Source: Chryseobacterium angstadtii
GTDB lineage: Bacteria > Bacteroidota > Bacteroidia > Flavobacteriales > Weeksellaceae
DNA length: 64,000 bases
Direction of reading: 5' to 3'
Assembly (NCBI RefSeq): GCF_001045465.1
Contig: NZ_LFND01000005.1
Location: 1-64,000, forward strand
Position numbers and translations under genes: made by a program
Notes under the pieces: generated by a model
The model's input: the letters and a program-made list of their open reading frames with translations, nothing else
Databases searched by the model: none
Told to the model about the DNA's origin: nothing
Part shown: positions 52,720 through 61,416 of the stretch, in pieces
Numbering within the stretch: the first letter of the stretch is position 1
Layout of the letters: every line of letters begins with the position of its first letter

Positions 52720-55053
52720 ATGGAAAAACTTTTTGATTATCTTGAAGGACTTTTAGATACTATTAAGGACAACGGTCTTTTTATATTTCTGGCAGTTCTT
52801 TTTCCTGTTCTGCTCTACAAATTCGGAGCGGGTGAGGAAATTATTCTGGATCTTACATCCCGTGACATGATGGAAAGCCGGAACTTTTTTGTTATTGCTT
52901 CCTTTCTTTTCTTGGGCTTAAGCATCTGGTGCATACCTACATTGTCTATTTATATATTCAAAGCATTTACCAGAGTGCCATCTGACAGGGTTCTTCCTAT
53001 ATTGGACAAACTGCTGGATTTGTACAATGCCAAACCAAAGTCTAACCAGATGAGGAAAATACTTCAGGTTCCTGTCCGCTATATCGCCGTACTTCCGTGG
53101 ATAATTTTCATTATTTCGTTAGTGAATGTTTATTATGGAAAGAAAACTATGATAATTACAATTCTGGCCCTTGCTGTTGTTATAAAACTTCTGGATTATT
53201 ATAGCAAGATTTTAACGAAATCTTTTGATACGACTTTTCTTCAGCTTAAGAAATTTTGGGAAATTATATGTCTCGTGCTTATACTGGTTTTTGAATACGG
53301 AATTCTTCAGTTAGGTGTAAAAGGGTATTATACTTCTCTTATTGTATTTGCTAATATAACAGGAGTTTTGCTTGCCTATATATTTTTCCTGGTAAAAGAA
53401 AACTCAGAGGATTTTCCCGATGGTGATCCCCGCAAAATGAAAATGATTCATGATAAAACCTTTTGCATGCACGGCTTACTGCTGCTTATTTCTGTTGGAG
53501 TAATGATTTTTTACTTCACGAAGCAAATAAATGGAACGCTGAATACGGTTTCACCCATAACCATAGGTACAATGATAATGAGTTTCTACATTCTCATTAT
53601 TGAACTTTTTATAACATCTCAGATGTTGCTTGCGAATTTAATGATTAAAGGTTTTTCTGATAATCGGTTTAGGTTCAGGGTGTATAAAGGAGTAGTTGTT
53701 TCTTTTGCCCTGTTGTGGATTATTTTGCTTTTCAGCAGTACGAATCCTCATACGATTACTCAAAATCCGGTAAAAGACCAGAATGAATATTTTGTAAGAG
53801 AAAACCTTTACAACCATTTTTCAGAATGGTACAAGAGACGCGGACCAGATCCAAAAACAGGTGAACTTGAAGTATTTTTGGTGTCAGGGCAGGGTGGCGG
53901 TTCCAGAGCTGCTTACTGGTTTATGTCCAATATGTTTGAACTGGACAGCCATAGAAAGGACTTCTATAAAAACCTCTATTCTATATCCACGGTATCAGGG
54001 TCAAGTTCCGGAGCTCAGATGTTTCTGGCTTCCAAAGAGCATTACAGGCTCTCTGAAAAAGCCAAACGGGATGTTGCAAGGAACATTTATACAAGAAATT
54101 ATCTCAGTGGAGCTTTATATGGTTTACTCATTGGTGATTTTTTTGAAACCATAGCCGGTCTGTTTGGAATGCAAGAGCGTGACAGGAATTTCTATTTTCA
54201 GATGGAAGAACAAAAGGCATTTTTAGAGGCCCATAAAAAAGTAAAAGTATGGTCTGCTAAGGATTCTGTAAAGTACTTTTTTTCCAGAGATTATATGTAT
54301 TACTACAACCGGAAGAAAAGTAAATACAACATTCCGTTGTTTTTTCTCAATTCAGCTATTGTTGAGAATGGTAAGAAAGCAGTTTTTAGTCCTGTGCAGC
54401 TGAATGCTCCCATAGACATTGTGAATAACGGGATAAGTAATGACTATGCTCTTTTCACCCTTTATGAGGATGCCTACGGGATTTACCGTAAATGCGACTG
54501 GTCTGCGAACAAGGAGATCCCCATGTCTGCCTGTGTAAATGCCAGCCAGTCGTTTCCGCTCATTAATGCTTACAGTTTCCTTCATGGGGTAGGTCGTTTG
54601 ACAGATGGTGGTTTTTTTGAGAATTCAGGAACATCTACCACTCAGGAAATCTATACAGCTCTTAAAAAGTATGTTAATGAAAATAAGCTTCCTGTAAAAT
54701 TTACTATGATCAATATATTAAATAGTAAGACGGATAGCGATCATGCTGTAAATTATTCAAGAGCATCTATACTTAATACAGCCACTGCCATACTGAACAA
54801 CCCTTTTAAAGGCCATGAAGTTCTTGCCGTAAAGCAGCTTCATAAGCAGGTTGTGCTTATGAATAGTGACGGAAAAGACCGTATCATCACATTGATACCG
54901 ACCGGAAAATATAATCTGACAAGAATTCTTAGCGAAAAATCGGTTTCTAAAATGCGTATTGATTTAGACAGTGTAAAGAAGCACAGCGATATTTTCAGGC
55001 TTAAAGATACCATGAGAGACAAACAGTTCCTTAAAGGATTTGCGACCCAGTAA
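52720..55053 (+). CDS. Membrane-anchored patatin-like phospholipase
   Basis: 777 residues. Residues 1-350 hold about eight membrane segments in pairs (roughly 15-35, 60-85, 110-140, 150-165, 180-200, 205-225, 245-265, 275-300 and 320-345). The C-terminal part is a patatin-type lipase: oxyanion loop SGQGGGSRAAYW near 387-400, nucleophile elbow VSGSSSGAQ (GxSxG) near 425-432, and LTDGGFFENSG (catalytic Asp of the D-G-G motif) near 628. Its lipase half probably lies in the periplasm or cytoplasm next to the membrane. Large integral-membrane patatins like this are rare and poorly described. Standing alone, no partner is seen. Confidence 0.8.
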   Translation: MEKLFDYLEGLLDTIKDNGLFIFLAVLFPVLLYKFGAGEEIILDLTSRDMMESRNFFVIASFLFLGLSIWCIPTLSIYIFKAFTRVPSDRVLPILDKLLDLYNAKPKSNQMRKILQVPVRYIAVLPWIIFIISLVNVYYGKKTMIITILALAVVIKLLDYYSKILTKSFDTTFLQLKKFWEIICLVLILVFEYGILQLGVKGYYTSLIVFANITGVLLAYIFFLVKENSEDFPDGDPRKMKMIHDKTFCMHGLLLLISVGVMIFYFTKQINGTLNTVSPITIGTMIMSFYILIIELFITSQMLLANLMIKGFSDNRFRFRVYKGVVVSFALLWIILLFSSTNPHTITQNPVKDQNEYFVRENLYNHFSEWYKRRGPDPKTGELEVFLVSGQGGGSRAAYWFMSNMFELDSHRKDFYKNLYSISTVSGSSSGAQMFLASKEHYRLSEKAKRDVARNIYTRNYLSGALYGLLIGDFFETIAGLFGMQERDRNFYFQMEEQKAFLEAHKKVKVWSAKDSVKYFFSRDYMYYYNRKKSKYNIPLFFLNSAIVENGKKAVFSPVQLNAPIDIVNNGISNDYALFTLYEDAYGIYRKCDWSANKEIPMSACVNASQSFPLINAYSFLHGVGRLTDGGFFENSGTSTTQEIYTALKKYVNENKLPVKFTMINILNSKTDSDHAVNYSRASILNTATAILNNPFKGHEVLAVKQLHKQVVLMNSDGKDRIITLIPTGKYNLTRILSEKSVSKMRIDLDSVKKHSDIFRLKDTMRDKQFLKGFATQ

Positions 55054-55435
55054 AGTGGTTTGAACAATTCTATAGTTTATTCATAGGGAATTTAAATACA
55101 GAAAACAGACATATATTTTTCTTTTCCATAAAAAATTTAACCTGATAATGATTCGTAGCATCACGAAATTTTGCCCCTTTTATTTTGTAAATGATTTAAA
55201 AATAGATTTACCTGTGTGAAATTCTGAAGTTTATTAAGCGTTTTAAAGCAAAATTTAATTAAATTCTTGTGTTTATCAGTGATTTACTATTACCATAAAG
55301 ACAAAAATTACTTTAACTTTGCTAATTGAATGATATACACTCATTGCTAAGTTTTAAGTAATGTTATGATATCAATTAAAACTAATACCGGAAGAATTAA
55401 ATAATCAGAGAGTTAACCTAGCTGACATCACAGAT
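55054..55435. other. Intergenic region before the histidine kinase
   Basis: 380 very AT-rich bases without a gene. It contains an exact TAnnTTTG box at 55314-55321, about 115 bases before the kinase start, which suggests a long 5' leader of roughly 100 bases. Confidence 0.5.
55314..55321 (+). promoter_or_regulatory. Bacteroidota -7 box upstream of the kinase/regulator operon
   Basis: TAACTTTG fits TAnnTTTG exactly. No clear TTTG -33 partner is seen, so it is a candidate only. Confidence 0.35.
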
Positions 55436-57148
55436 ATGAAATATAAATTCTTAAATTTTAAATTGAGAAAGATTGTTCATTACTCACTAATTCTATGTAT
55501 TCTATTGATACAGGTTATTATAGCCGTATTCTTTTACAATGAATTCGTGAATGAGAAGAAACTGAATTTCATCAAAAAACAATTAGAGGAAAGCAGAGCT
55601 TTGGGTGGTTTAACGGATAATTCCAGAAAAGATTTTCTGGATGCCCAAAACTATCTTCAGAAATATATGGTCAGCCAGGATGGTGATGATCTGAAATTAT
55701 ATTTTAAATCACTCGGAAAACTGAAAAGTAATTTCGACAAAATAGATGAATACAAAGGCATACGGCCCAGAGTGAAAACAAGTCTTGCCCAGCAGAAAAA
55801 AGATACGCTGGGAAAAGCAAGGATGAAAACGATGCTGGATTCTGCCTACCAATCTTCTCTGAACCCTCCTGCAAGAATTGAAGATAAACCGTATGAGCTG
55901 AAAAAGTACAAGAATAATTTCGAAAATATGACGATTGAGACCCATACCTATTCTGATACCATCAAAAAGAAAGGTTTCATGGGACGTTTAAAAGATGCCA
56001 TATCCGGAAAAGTAGAAGTTCAGAAAGAAAATACGGTCATCACGCTGACCAATAATAAAACGCTTGATCTTGCCCATGTAAAATCCGAAATGGATAGTAC
56101 CATAAAGTCTATGGACAAACATTATACAGCCGAGATTAAGAAAGTACAGCAGAACGCCGTAAAGAGCCAGAAGGATAATACCTATTTTTACAATAATTTC
56201 AATAAACTACTGGTTTACAGTAACGGACTTATCAATGTTTATGAAAGTGCCATTAGGGATTTTAAAGCACAGCTAGAGAAAGAATACAACAAACAGGTTT
56301 CAGATAACAGTGAAATCAGAACCTCTCTGGTGCTCGGATTAATGATCTTAATGTTCATTGTTTCCATCCTGATCATGTATCTCACAAGAATGGCGTTTAT
56401 CTACGAAAAGAAACTGAATGCGGCCAACGAAGAGATTAAGAAAAGTCTCACTTTCAAAAACAGAATTTTGGGAATGCTGAGCCATGAGCTGATGTCTCCG
56501 TTAAAGATTATTAATATTTTTATCGACAAGATCAATAGAACAACAAAAGATGAGACCACGAAAGATTATTTGAAGTCAATAAAATTTACCAACAGTACCC
56601 TTTTGATCCAGTCTAATCAGATTTTGGAATATACTAAGAACCAGGAAGCTCCAAAAAAACTGATTAGTACGGTTTTTAATCTTAAAGATGAAATTAATTC
56701 TATTACCACAGCTATTACGCCTTATATAGAAACCAGAAATAATAAATTTATAGTAACAGACAGAATACCTGCAGACCTTATCGTCAATTCAGACAACATA
56801 AAAATGAACCAGATTTTCATGAATATTCTGGGAAATGCCAATAAATTTACAGAAAACGGACAGATTGAACTTACTATGGCCACGGAAATGGTCAACGAAA
56901 ATACAGTCTCCCTGATGACTACGGTAGGAGATACTGGAGTAGGAATTTCCGAATCTGATCTGGCGAAAATTTTTGAACCTTACTATCAGGGAATGATTTC
57001 AGATGAAATTAATAATTTTGGAGCGGGATTAGGACTGAGCTTATGTAAGGAAATAATAGAACTCTTCGATGGAGACATCTCCGTTTCAAGTAAGCTGCAT
57101 AAAGGAACAAAAGTAACATTCAGTATCAATTTAAATATGAATAAATAA
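55436..57148 (+). CDS. Membrane sensor histidine kinase
   Basis: 570 residues. Two membrane segments (about 14-36 and 297-318) enclose a roughly 260-residue periplasmic, Lys-rich, coiled-coil-like sensor region. HisKA with the H-box MLSHELMSPLKI (His near 351), then HATPase with N-box ILGNANKFTE, GDTGVGISESDL and GAGLGLSLCKE. Forms a two-component system with the LuxR-type regulator that starts at the last base of its stop codon (TAATG, one-base overlap). Stimulus unknown. Confidence 0.92.
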   Translation: MKYKFLNFKLRKIVHYSLILCILLIQVIIAVFFYNEFVNEKKLNFIKKQLEESRALGGLTDNSRKDFLDAQNYLQKYMVSQDGDDLKLYFKSLGKLKSNFDKIDEYKGIRPRVKTSLAQQKKDTLGKARMKTMLDSAYQSSLNPPARIEDKPYELKKYKNNFENMTIETHTYSDTIKKKGFMGRLKDAISGKVEVQKENTVITLTNNKTLDLAHVKSEMDSTIKSMDKHYTAEIKKVQQNAVKSQKDNTYFYNNFNKLLVYSNGLINVYESAIRDFKAQLEKEYNKQVSDNSEIRTSLVLGLMILMFIVSILIMYLTRMAFIYEKKLNAANEEIKKSLTFKNRILGMLSHELMSPLKIINIFIDKINRTTKDETTKDYLKSIKFTNSTLLIQSNQILEYTKNQEAPKKLISTVFNLKDEINSITTAITPYIETRNNKFIVTDRIPADLIVNSDNIKMNQIFMNILGNANKFTENGQIELTMATEMVNENTVSLMTTVGDTGVGISESDLAKIFEPYYQGMISDEINNFGAGLGLSLCKEIIELFDGDISVSSKLHKGTKVTFSINLNMNK

Positions 57149-57801
57149 TGGAAATGCCTGTTGAAAACAAGGAAATTGTATTTCTTTTAGCGGATGATCA
57201 CAGCATTGTACGTCAGGGAATGGCCATTCTTATTGATGAAATTGTTCCCAATGCTACAATACACCACACTTCCTCCTTGCTGCAGATTGTAGAGCTGATA
57301 ACATCCAAAGGAATAGAGATTGCTGTGATTGATGCCCATTTTCCGGACGGAAACAGTCTGCATATCTTATCGCAGATGAAAAACGCCAATCCGGATATTA
57401 AAATTCTCATTTTTTCAGGTCTTGAAGAAGATCTGCATGTTCTGAAATTTATAAAAGCGGGAGCCAACGGATATGTAAGTAAATTGAGTGATGAAGATGA
57501 AATAAGACAGGCTATTTCAGATATTGTTCACAAAGGAGAATATTTTTCTGATCTTTCCCGGAATTTATTGATACAGTACGTTCACAATCCGAATCTCATT
57601 AATCCATTGAGTCGCTTAACCAACAGGGAATTGCAGATCGCAGAAATGTATGCCGATGGTTATGGAAATCTGGAAATATCTAATCACTTGAATATCAAAC
57701 AAAATACAGTTAGTACGATCAAGAAAAATATATTTGAAAAATTAAAAATAGAAAATCTTGTTGAGCTGATTGACCTGATCAAAACCCACCATAAAATATA
57801 G
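57148..57801 (+). CDS. NarL/LuxR-type response regulator
   Basis: 217 residues. Receiver domain about 10-125 with phosphoacceptor Asp62 (AVIDAHFPDG) and Lys near 109 (GYVSKLS); C-terminal LuxR-type HTH about 150-215 (LTNRELQIAEMYADGYGNLEISNHLNIKQNTVSTIKKNIFEKL). Overlaps the kinase gene by one base. The recognition helix lacks a nearby inferred operator, but the small ORF at 57945 lies 145 bases downstream with its own promoter-like sequence. Confidence 0.93.
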   Translation: MEMPVENKEIVFLLADDHSIVRQGMAILIDEIVPNATIHHTSSLLQIVELITSKGIEIAVIDAHFPDGNSLHILSQMKNANPDIKILIFSGLEEDLHVLKFIKAGANGYVSKLSDEDEIRQAISDIVHKGEYFSDLSRNLLIQYVHNPNLINPLSRLTNRELQIAEMYADGYGNLEISNHLNIKQNTVSTIKKNIFEKLKIENLVELIDLIKTHHKI

Positions 57802-57944
57802 GATTTTTAAAACCTGAACTTCATTTATTCTTTATTCAAGCTATTTCGCCGATAAACATCTATGCTTTTATCGATATATATCGATGCCTTTCGTAAATAT
57901 TTTTATCATGGAATGTTGTTACTTTGTACCAACAAAAACAACAA

Positions 57945-58016
57945 ATGAAAAAAAGAGCAGATGAATTAAGAATGCTTTTAGGCTTTCTTAATTTTCTGCG
58001 GATGACTCCACAATAA
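57945..58016 (+). CDS. Possible 23-residue peptide
   Basis: ATG at 57945 opens 23 codons (MKKRADELRMLLGFLNFLRM, then TPQ) ending in TAA. A promoter-like TTACTTTG lies about 25 bases upstream, with a short purine-rich leader (AACAAAAACAACAA) of the type seen before other starts here. The peptide is amphipathic and could be a small regulatory, leader or membrane-active peptide. It follows a two-component operon. Short length and lack of comparison keep confidence low. Confidence 0.35.
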   Translation: MKKRADELRMLLGFLNFLRMTPQ

Positions 58017-58180
58017 TTATGGGTGTGAAAATAATAAAACTATAATTATTGAAAACCTAAGTGATGAAATAAATATAAGTGTATGAATAACCTTGGGCTA
58101 GGCTTCTTGAAGACAGACCTTAAAAAAACACAAATTATTATAAAGAAGTAAATAGTTTTTGGTGATTGTACAGAAAAAAT

Positions 58181-58205
58181 GAGGCTGCTTGTGATGGGCA
58201 GCCTC
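58181..58205 (+). terminator. Hairpin with T-run
   Basis: GAGGCTGC-TTGTGATGG-GCAGCCTC followed by TTTTCG. An 8-bp perfect stem; it would end a transcript from the 57945 ORF region. Confidence 0.7.
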
Positions 58206-58528
58206 TTTTCGTATAAAAGATTGTCGTTATAAGCAGGTAATTTTTTAATCATTACATATGCATTTCCTTCATCAGAATCAACATCGTTGATTCCATCTTA
58301 GCTTCTCTTTGTAAGCAGCATAATAATTTTCTTTGCGTTAAAAAGAACTTTATCTCCTCTGCACAATCCATACTCAGTTTTGTAGATTTTAACGGATCAG
58401 GAGCAATAGTTGCGAGTAAACAAAAAATAATTGCTCTCGCAGATGACACAGATAGAGCAGATTAACAAAATTGAAAATCTTCATCATCCGATTAATCTGC
58501 GCGAAATTAAAAAAAATACGAGTTTTTT

Positions 58529-59845
58529 CTATTGTAAAAACCACATTTCAAAAGAGCTTCCTTCTTCCTGTGCATGATAGATGAGGTAGCCACGGTGGGC
58601 TTCCATAATACTTTTGGAAAGGGTTAAACCAATTCCGGAGCCGCCGTTTCTTGTGGTAAAAAACGGAAGGAATATTTTATTTTTAATCTCATTGGTAATA
58701 CCCGAACCATTGTCCGTTAACGTTAAAATAACCCTGTTGTTTTGAGACCTTATAGCTGTTGTAATGATCTTTTCTTCCTTTTCTGAAACCGCAAATATAG
58801 CGTTGAGATAAAGATTGATAATGCATCGTTCAATCATTTTTACATCAGCGGAAACAAAATGTTCTTCTAAATTTAAAACCACCTGAATATGGTTCTTTTC
58901 AAATTCATGTTTTAAGAAATCGACTGCAGATTCTGTAATTGTTTTCAGCGATACATTTTTAAGGATCGGTTTGGGAAGCTCGGCCACCTGGCGGTAATTG
59001 TCAACGAAATTGAGGAGCTGCTTTGATTTCGAAGTGATAATCATCAGGCTTTCTTTCATTTCTTCCTGATCATCTTTATTCACCATATCCTGATTACTGA
59101 TATATTCCAGATTTTGGATAAGACTGTTCACCGGAGTTAATGTATTTAAAAGCTCATGAGAAATCACTTTCATAAGGTTGTTCCAGGCCAGTTTTTCTTT
59201 CTGTTCAATGATTTTCTGAACAGATTCCAAAGTAATGATGAAAAAACTGTGCTGAACATTTTTCACCTGCTTTGTTCTCATGGAAAAAGACTGTTTCGCA
59301 TTCTGGCGGATAGAAATATCAAGAAATTCCTGCCAGCTTTCATAGTTGGTCTCCTCAATAATTTTATAAAACTCAGGAATTTTAGTGGCATAGAGCTTCC
59401 ATGAATTGTATTTTGGAATTTCAAGAATATTCAGGAAGGTAGGATTCACGTAAAACACCTTCCATTCCTTATCGGTTTCTGATAAAATCATCAGACCGGT
59501 ATCTATTTGATCTAAAATACTTTCATACAGCAGCTTATAGGAAGACAGAGAAAGATGTTCATTTTTGCTCTGGTAGTAGAGCTGCACACTGCTGTTCATG
59601 AGCTCTGAACCTTTTTCTTTTGGAAATAGGGAAAAATCCTTTTTGATGATGGATTGAATAATTTTCTCTGCTTTTGTTATTTGAGATAAAAATGAGGAAT
59701 TGGCTAAAATGACTAAAATCAGCATCAATGCAGAAAAAAGAAGCACATTGATCCATTTTTCCAACAGGAAAAAATGATAGCCCAGTATTCCGCAGACGAT
59801 GGCCAATAAAATATAAATCAGCCAGATGTAATTATTTTTACTCAT
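58529..59845 (-). CDS. NtrB-type sensor histidine kinase
   Basis: 438 residues. Two N-terminal membrane segments (about 7-24 and 30-48) with a very short loop, a PAS-like domain (about 105-215), HisKA with VISHELLNTLTPVNSL (His near 233) and HATPase with GSGITNEIKNK and GGSGIGLTLSKS. The short membrane part and PAS suggest sensing in or near the membrane. Its gene is downstream of the NtrC-type regulator gene with 22 bases between, and both diverge from the efflux operon. Confidence 0.92.
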   Translation of the reverse strand: MSKNNYIWLIYILLAIVCGILGYHFFLLEKWINVLLFSALMLILVILANSSFLSQITKAEKIIQSIIKKDFSLFPKEKGSELMNSSVQLYYQSKNEHLSLSSYKLLYESILDQIDTGLMILSETDKEWKVFYVNPTFLNILEIPKYNSWKLYATKIPEFYKIIEETNYESWQEFLDISIRQNAKQSFSMRTKQVKNVQHSFFIITLESVQKIIEQKEKLAWNNLMKVISHELLNTLTPVNSLIQNLEYISNQDMVNKDDQEEMKESLMIITSKSKQLLNFVDNYRQVAELPKPILKNVSLKTITESAVDFLKHEFEKNHIQVVLNLEEHFVSADVKMIERCIINLYLNAIFAVSEKEEKIITTAIRSQNNRVILTLTDNGSGITNEIKNKIFLPFFTTRNGGSGIGLTLSKSIMEAHRGYLIYHAQEEGSSFEMWFLQ

Positions 59846-59867
59846 TGAAATGTATTTATAGATTCAA

Positions 59868-61211
59868 TTATAATCCGAACTTTTCCATTCTTCTGTACAA
59901 AGCTGCTCGTGAGAGTCCCAGATCTTCTGCCGCCAAAGATATGTTGCCCTGATGCTTTTTTAGTGCTTTTTTGATGAGTACTTCTTCCATGTCTTCAATA
60001 TTCAGGTTAGTGATTGTGCTTTCCTGTTCTTCCAGTTGAGGCATCAGCAGCTGAAGAATTTTATCATTGGATAAAATCACACTCCGTTCTATGCAGTGGT
60101 CCAGTTCACGGATATTTCCGGGCCATGGATAGTTTTTTAACTGGGATACTAAATTTTCGGATAATTCTAAATTCGGCTTATGGTATTTCTGCTTATACCG
60201 GTCCAGGAAATAGGTAGCCAGAAGAGTGATGTCTTCCTGTCTTTCCCTCAAAGCGGGAATGTTCACTTCCACCGTATTGATTCTGTAGTATAAATCCTGC
60301 CGGAAACGGTTCTCCGCTACTGCTTTTTTCAGGTTCTCATTGGTCGCGAATATAAAACGGACATCCAGCATTCTTTCCTTTGTTTCACCGATTCTGGAGA
60401 GTTTTCTGTTTTGAATCAGACTAAGCAGTTTGGTCTGGAGCTGAAGAGGAAGGTTGCCAATTTCGTCCAGAAAAACGGTTCCGTTCTGAGTGTTTTCTAT
60501 TTTTCCCGCATAATCCTGGTGAGCGTCTGTAAAAGCTCCTTTTTTATATCCGAATAATTCCGCTTCAAAAAGATTCTCAGAAATACTTCCCAAATCAATA
60601 TGTACAAAAGGCTCATTCTTTCTGTCGGACTGCTCATGAATAGATTCTGCCAAAACATATTTTCCCGTTCCGTTTTCACCCAGAAGAAGGACGTTGGCGT
60701 CAGTAGGAGAAACTTTTTTTATCTGTTCAAGAATTTCCTGCATTTTAGGTGAATGACTCTCCAGCTGATACTGATTGCTCTTTTGATTGATATTTTCCCA
60801 TTGGCTCAGCTTTTTATTCTTCCGTGAAAGATCTACCGCGAGATTCACAGAGGCATATAGTTTTTCGTTATTCCATGGTTTGAGGATAAAATCCGATGCT
60901 CCTTTTTTTAAACCTTCAATCGCTAATTCCACTTCACCGTAAGCCGTCATCAGAATGACAGGAAGCTGTGGTTCAAGGGTTTTGATCTCATTCATCCAGT
61001 ACAGGCCATCCTGACCGCTTTCAAATCCTTTCCGGAAATTCATATCCAGAACAACCGCATCGATCTGATGTTCAACGATAAATTTCAGAACTTTTGCGGG
61101 CTGGCTGAGACAGCTTACTTCCGAGAAAAATTTCTTCAGCCAGACTCTCGCAGAAAATAAAATATCTTCATCATCATCAACAATCAATATATGGGCTTCT
61201 TTTTTACGCAT
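59868..61211 (-). CDS. NtrC-type sigma-54-dependent response regulator
   Basis: 447 residues. Receiver domain 1-125 with Asp56 (AVVLDMNF); AAA+ domain 145-375 with Walker A GENGTGKY, the sigma-54-contact loop GAFTDAHQDYAGKI (GAFTDA in place of the canonical GAFTGA), Walker B VFLDEIGN, and RFRQDLYYRIN; Fis-type HTH at 405-447 (KHQGNISLAAEDLGLSRAALYRRMEKF). It activates promoters using sigma-54. Two TGTTC-N6-GAACA-type sites and a sigma-54-like promoter lie in the divergent region, pointing to the efflux operon at 61417 as its target. Confidence 0.93.
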   Translation of the reverse strand: MRKKEAHILIVDDDEDILFSARVWLKKFFSEVSCLSQPAKVLKFIVEHQIDAVVLDMNFRKGFESGQDGLYWMNEIKTLEPQLPVILMTAYGEVELAIEGLKKGASDFILKPWNNEKLYASVNLAVDLSRKNKKLSQWENINQKSNQYQLESHSPKMQEILEQIKKVSPTDANVLLLGENGTGKYVLAESIHEQSDRKNEPFVHIDLGSISENLFEAELFGYKKGAFTDAHQDYAGKIENTQNGTVFLDEIGNLPLQLQTKLLSLIQNRKLSRIGETKERMLDVRFIFATNENLKKAVAENRFRQDLYYRINTVEVNIPALRERQEDITLLATYFLDRYKQKYHKPNLELSENLVSQLKNYPWPGNIRELDHCIERSVILSNDKILQLLMPQLEEQESTITNLNIEDMEEVLIKKALKKHQGNISLAAEDLGLSRAALYRRMEKFGL

Positions 61212-61266
61212 ATCATTAAAAAAATTAATTGAACAGAGAACTCATTACACAAATTTAAAGCTTAAG

Positions 61267-61303
61267 TGTTCATTTTCGAACAAAAAGTGTCCGATAATGA
61301 ACA
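61267..61303. promoter_or_regulatory. Tandem enhancer sites for the NtrC-type regulator
   Basis: TGTTC-ATTTTC-GAACA (61267-61282) is a perfect inverted repeat, and TGTCC-GATAAT-GAACA (61288-61303) is a second copy with one mismatch. Their centres are 21 bp apart, two DNA turns, so two dimers would bind on the same face. They lie about 100-125 bp upstream of the predicted efflux-operon transcription start, the usual enhancer distance. Confidence 0.7.
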
Positions 61304-61367
61304 GTTTTAACCAATGGCTTTCAAGCTTTATTTCAGACTGTCAGTCACTTACAGATTTATAATTTAC

Positions 61368-61383
61368 TGGCATTTGGATTGTG
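61368..61383 (+). promoter_or_regulatory. Sigma-54-like promoter of the efflux operon
   Basis: TGGCATTTGGATTGTG follows the -24/-12 consensus TGGCAC-N5-TTGCA, with invariant GG and G(T/C) separated by 10 bases. A GT replaces the usual GC at -12. The first codon of the adaptor gene lies 34 bases downstream. Confidence 0.6.
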
Positions 61384-61416
61384 TAATTAATTGTAAGCAA
61401 ACGAGTTATCTTAATT

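Larger units (their letters stand above)
57802..58528. other. 727-base intergenic region with short ORF, terminator and dyad
   Basis: Holds a 23-codon ORF (57945-58016), a strong hairpin with T-run (58181-58205), and at the right end an inverted repeat of GCAGATTAA (58457-58465 and 58492-58500). A minus-strand ORF at 58252-58449 is not supported as a gene. The remaining sequence is AT-rich and plain. Confidence 0.5.

Noticed and set aside
58252..58449. Minus-strand ORF of 65 codons
   Set aside because: It lies in repeat-like intergenic DNA, has unusual composition and no domain or signal; no start-site context supports it.
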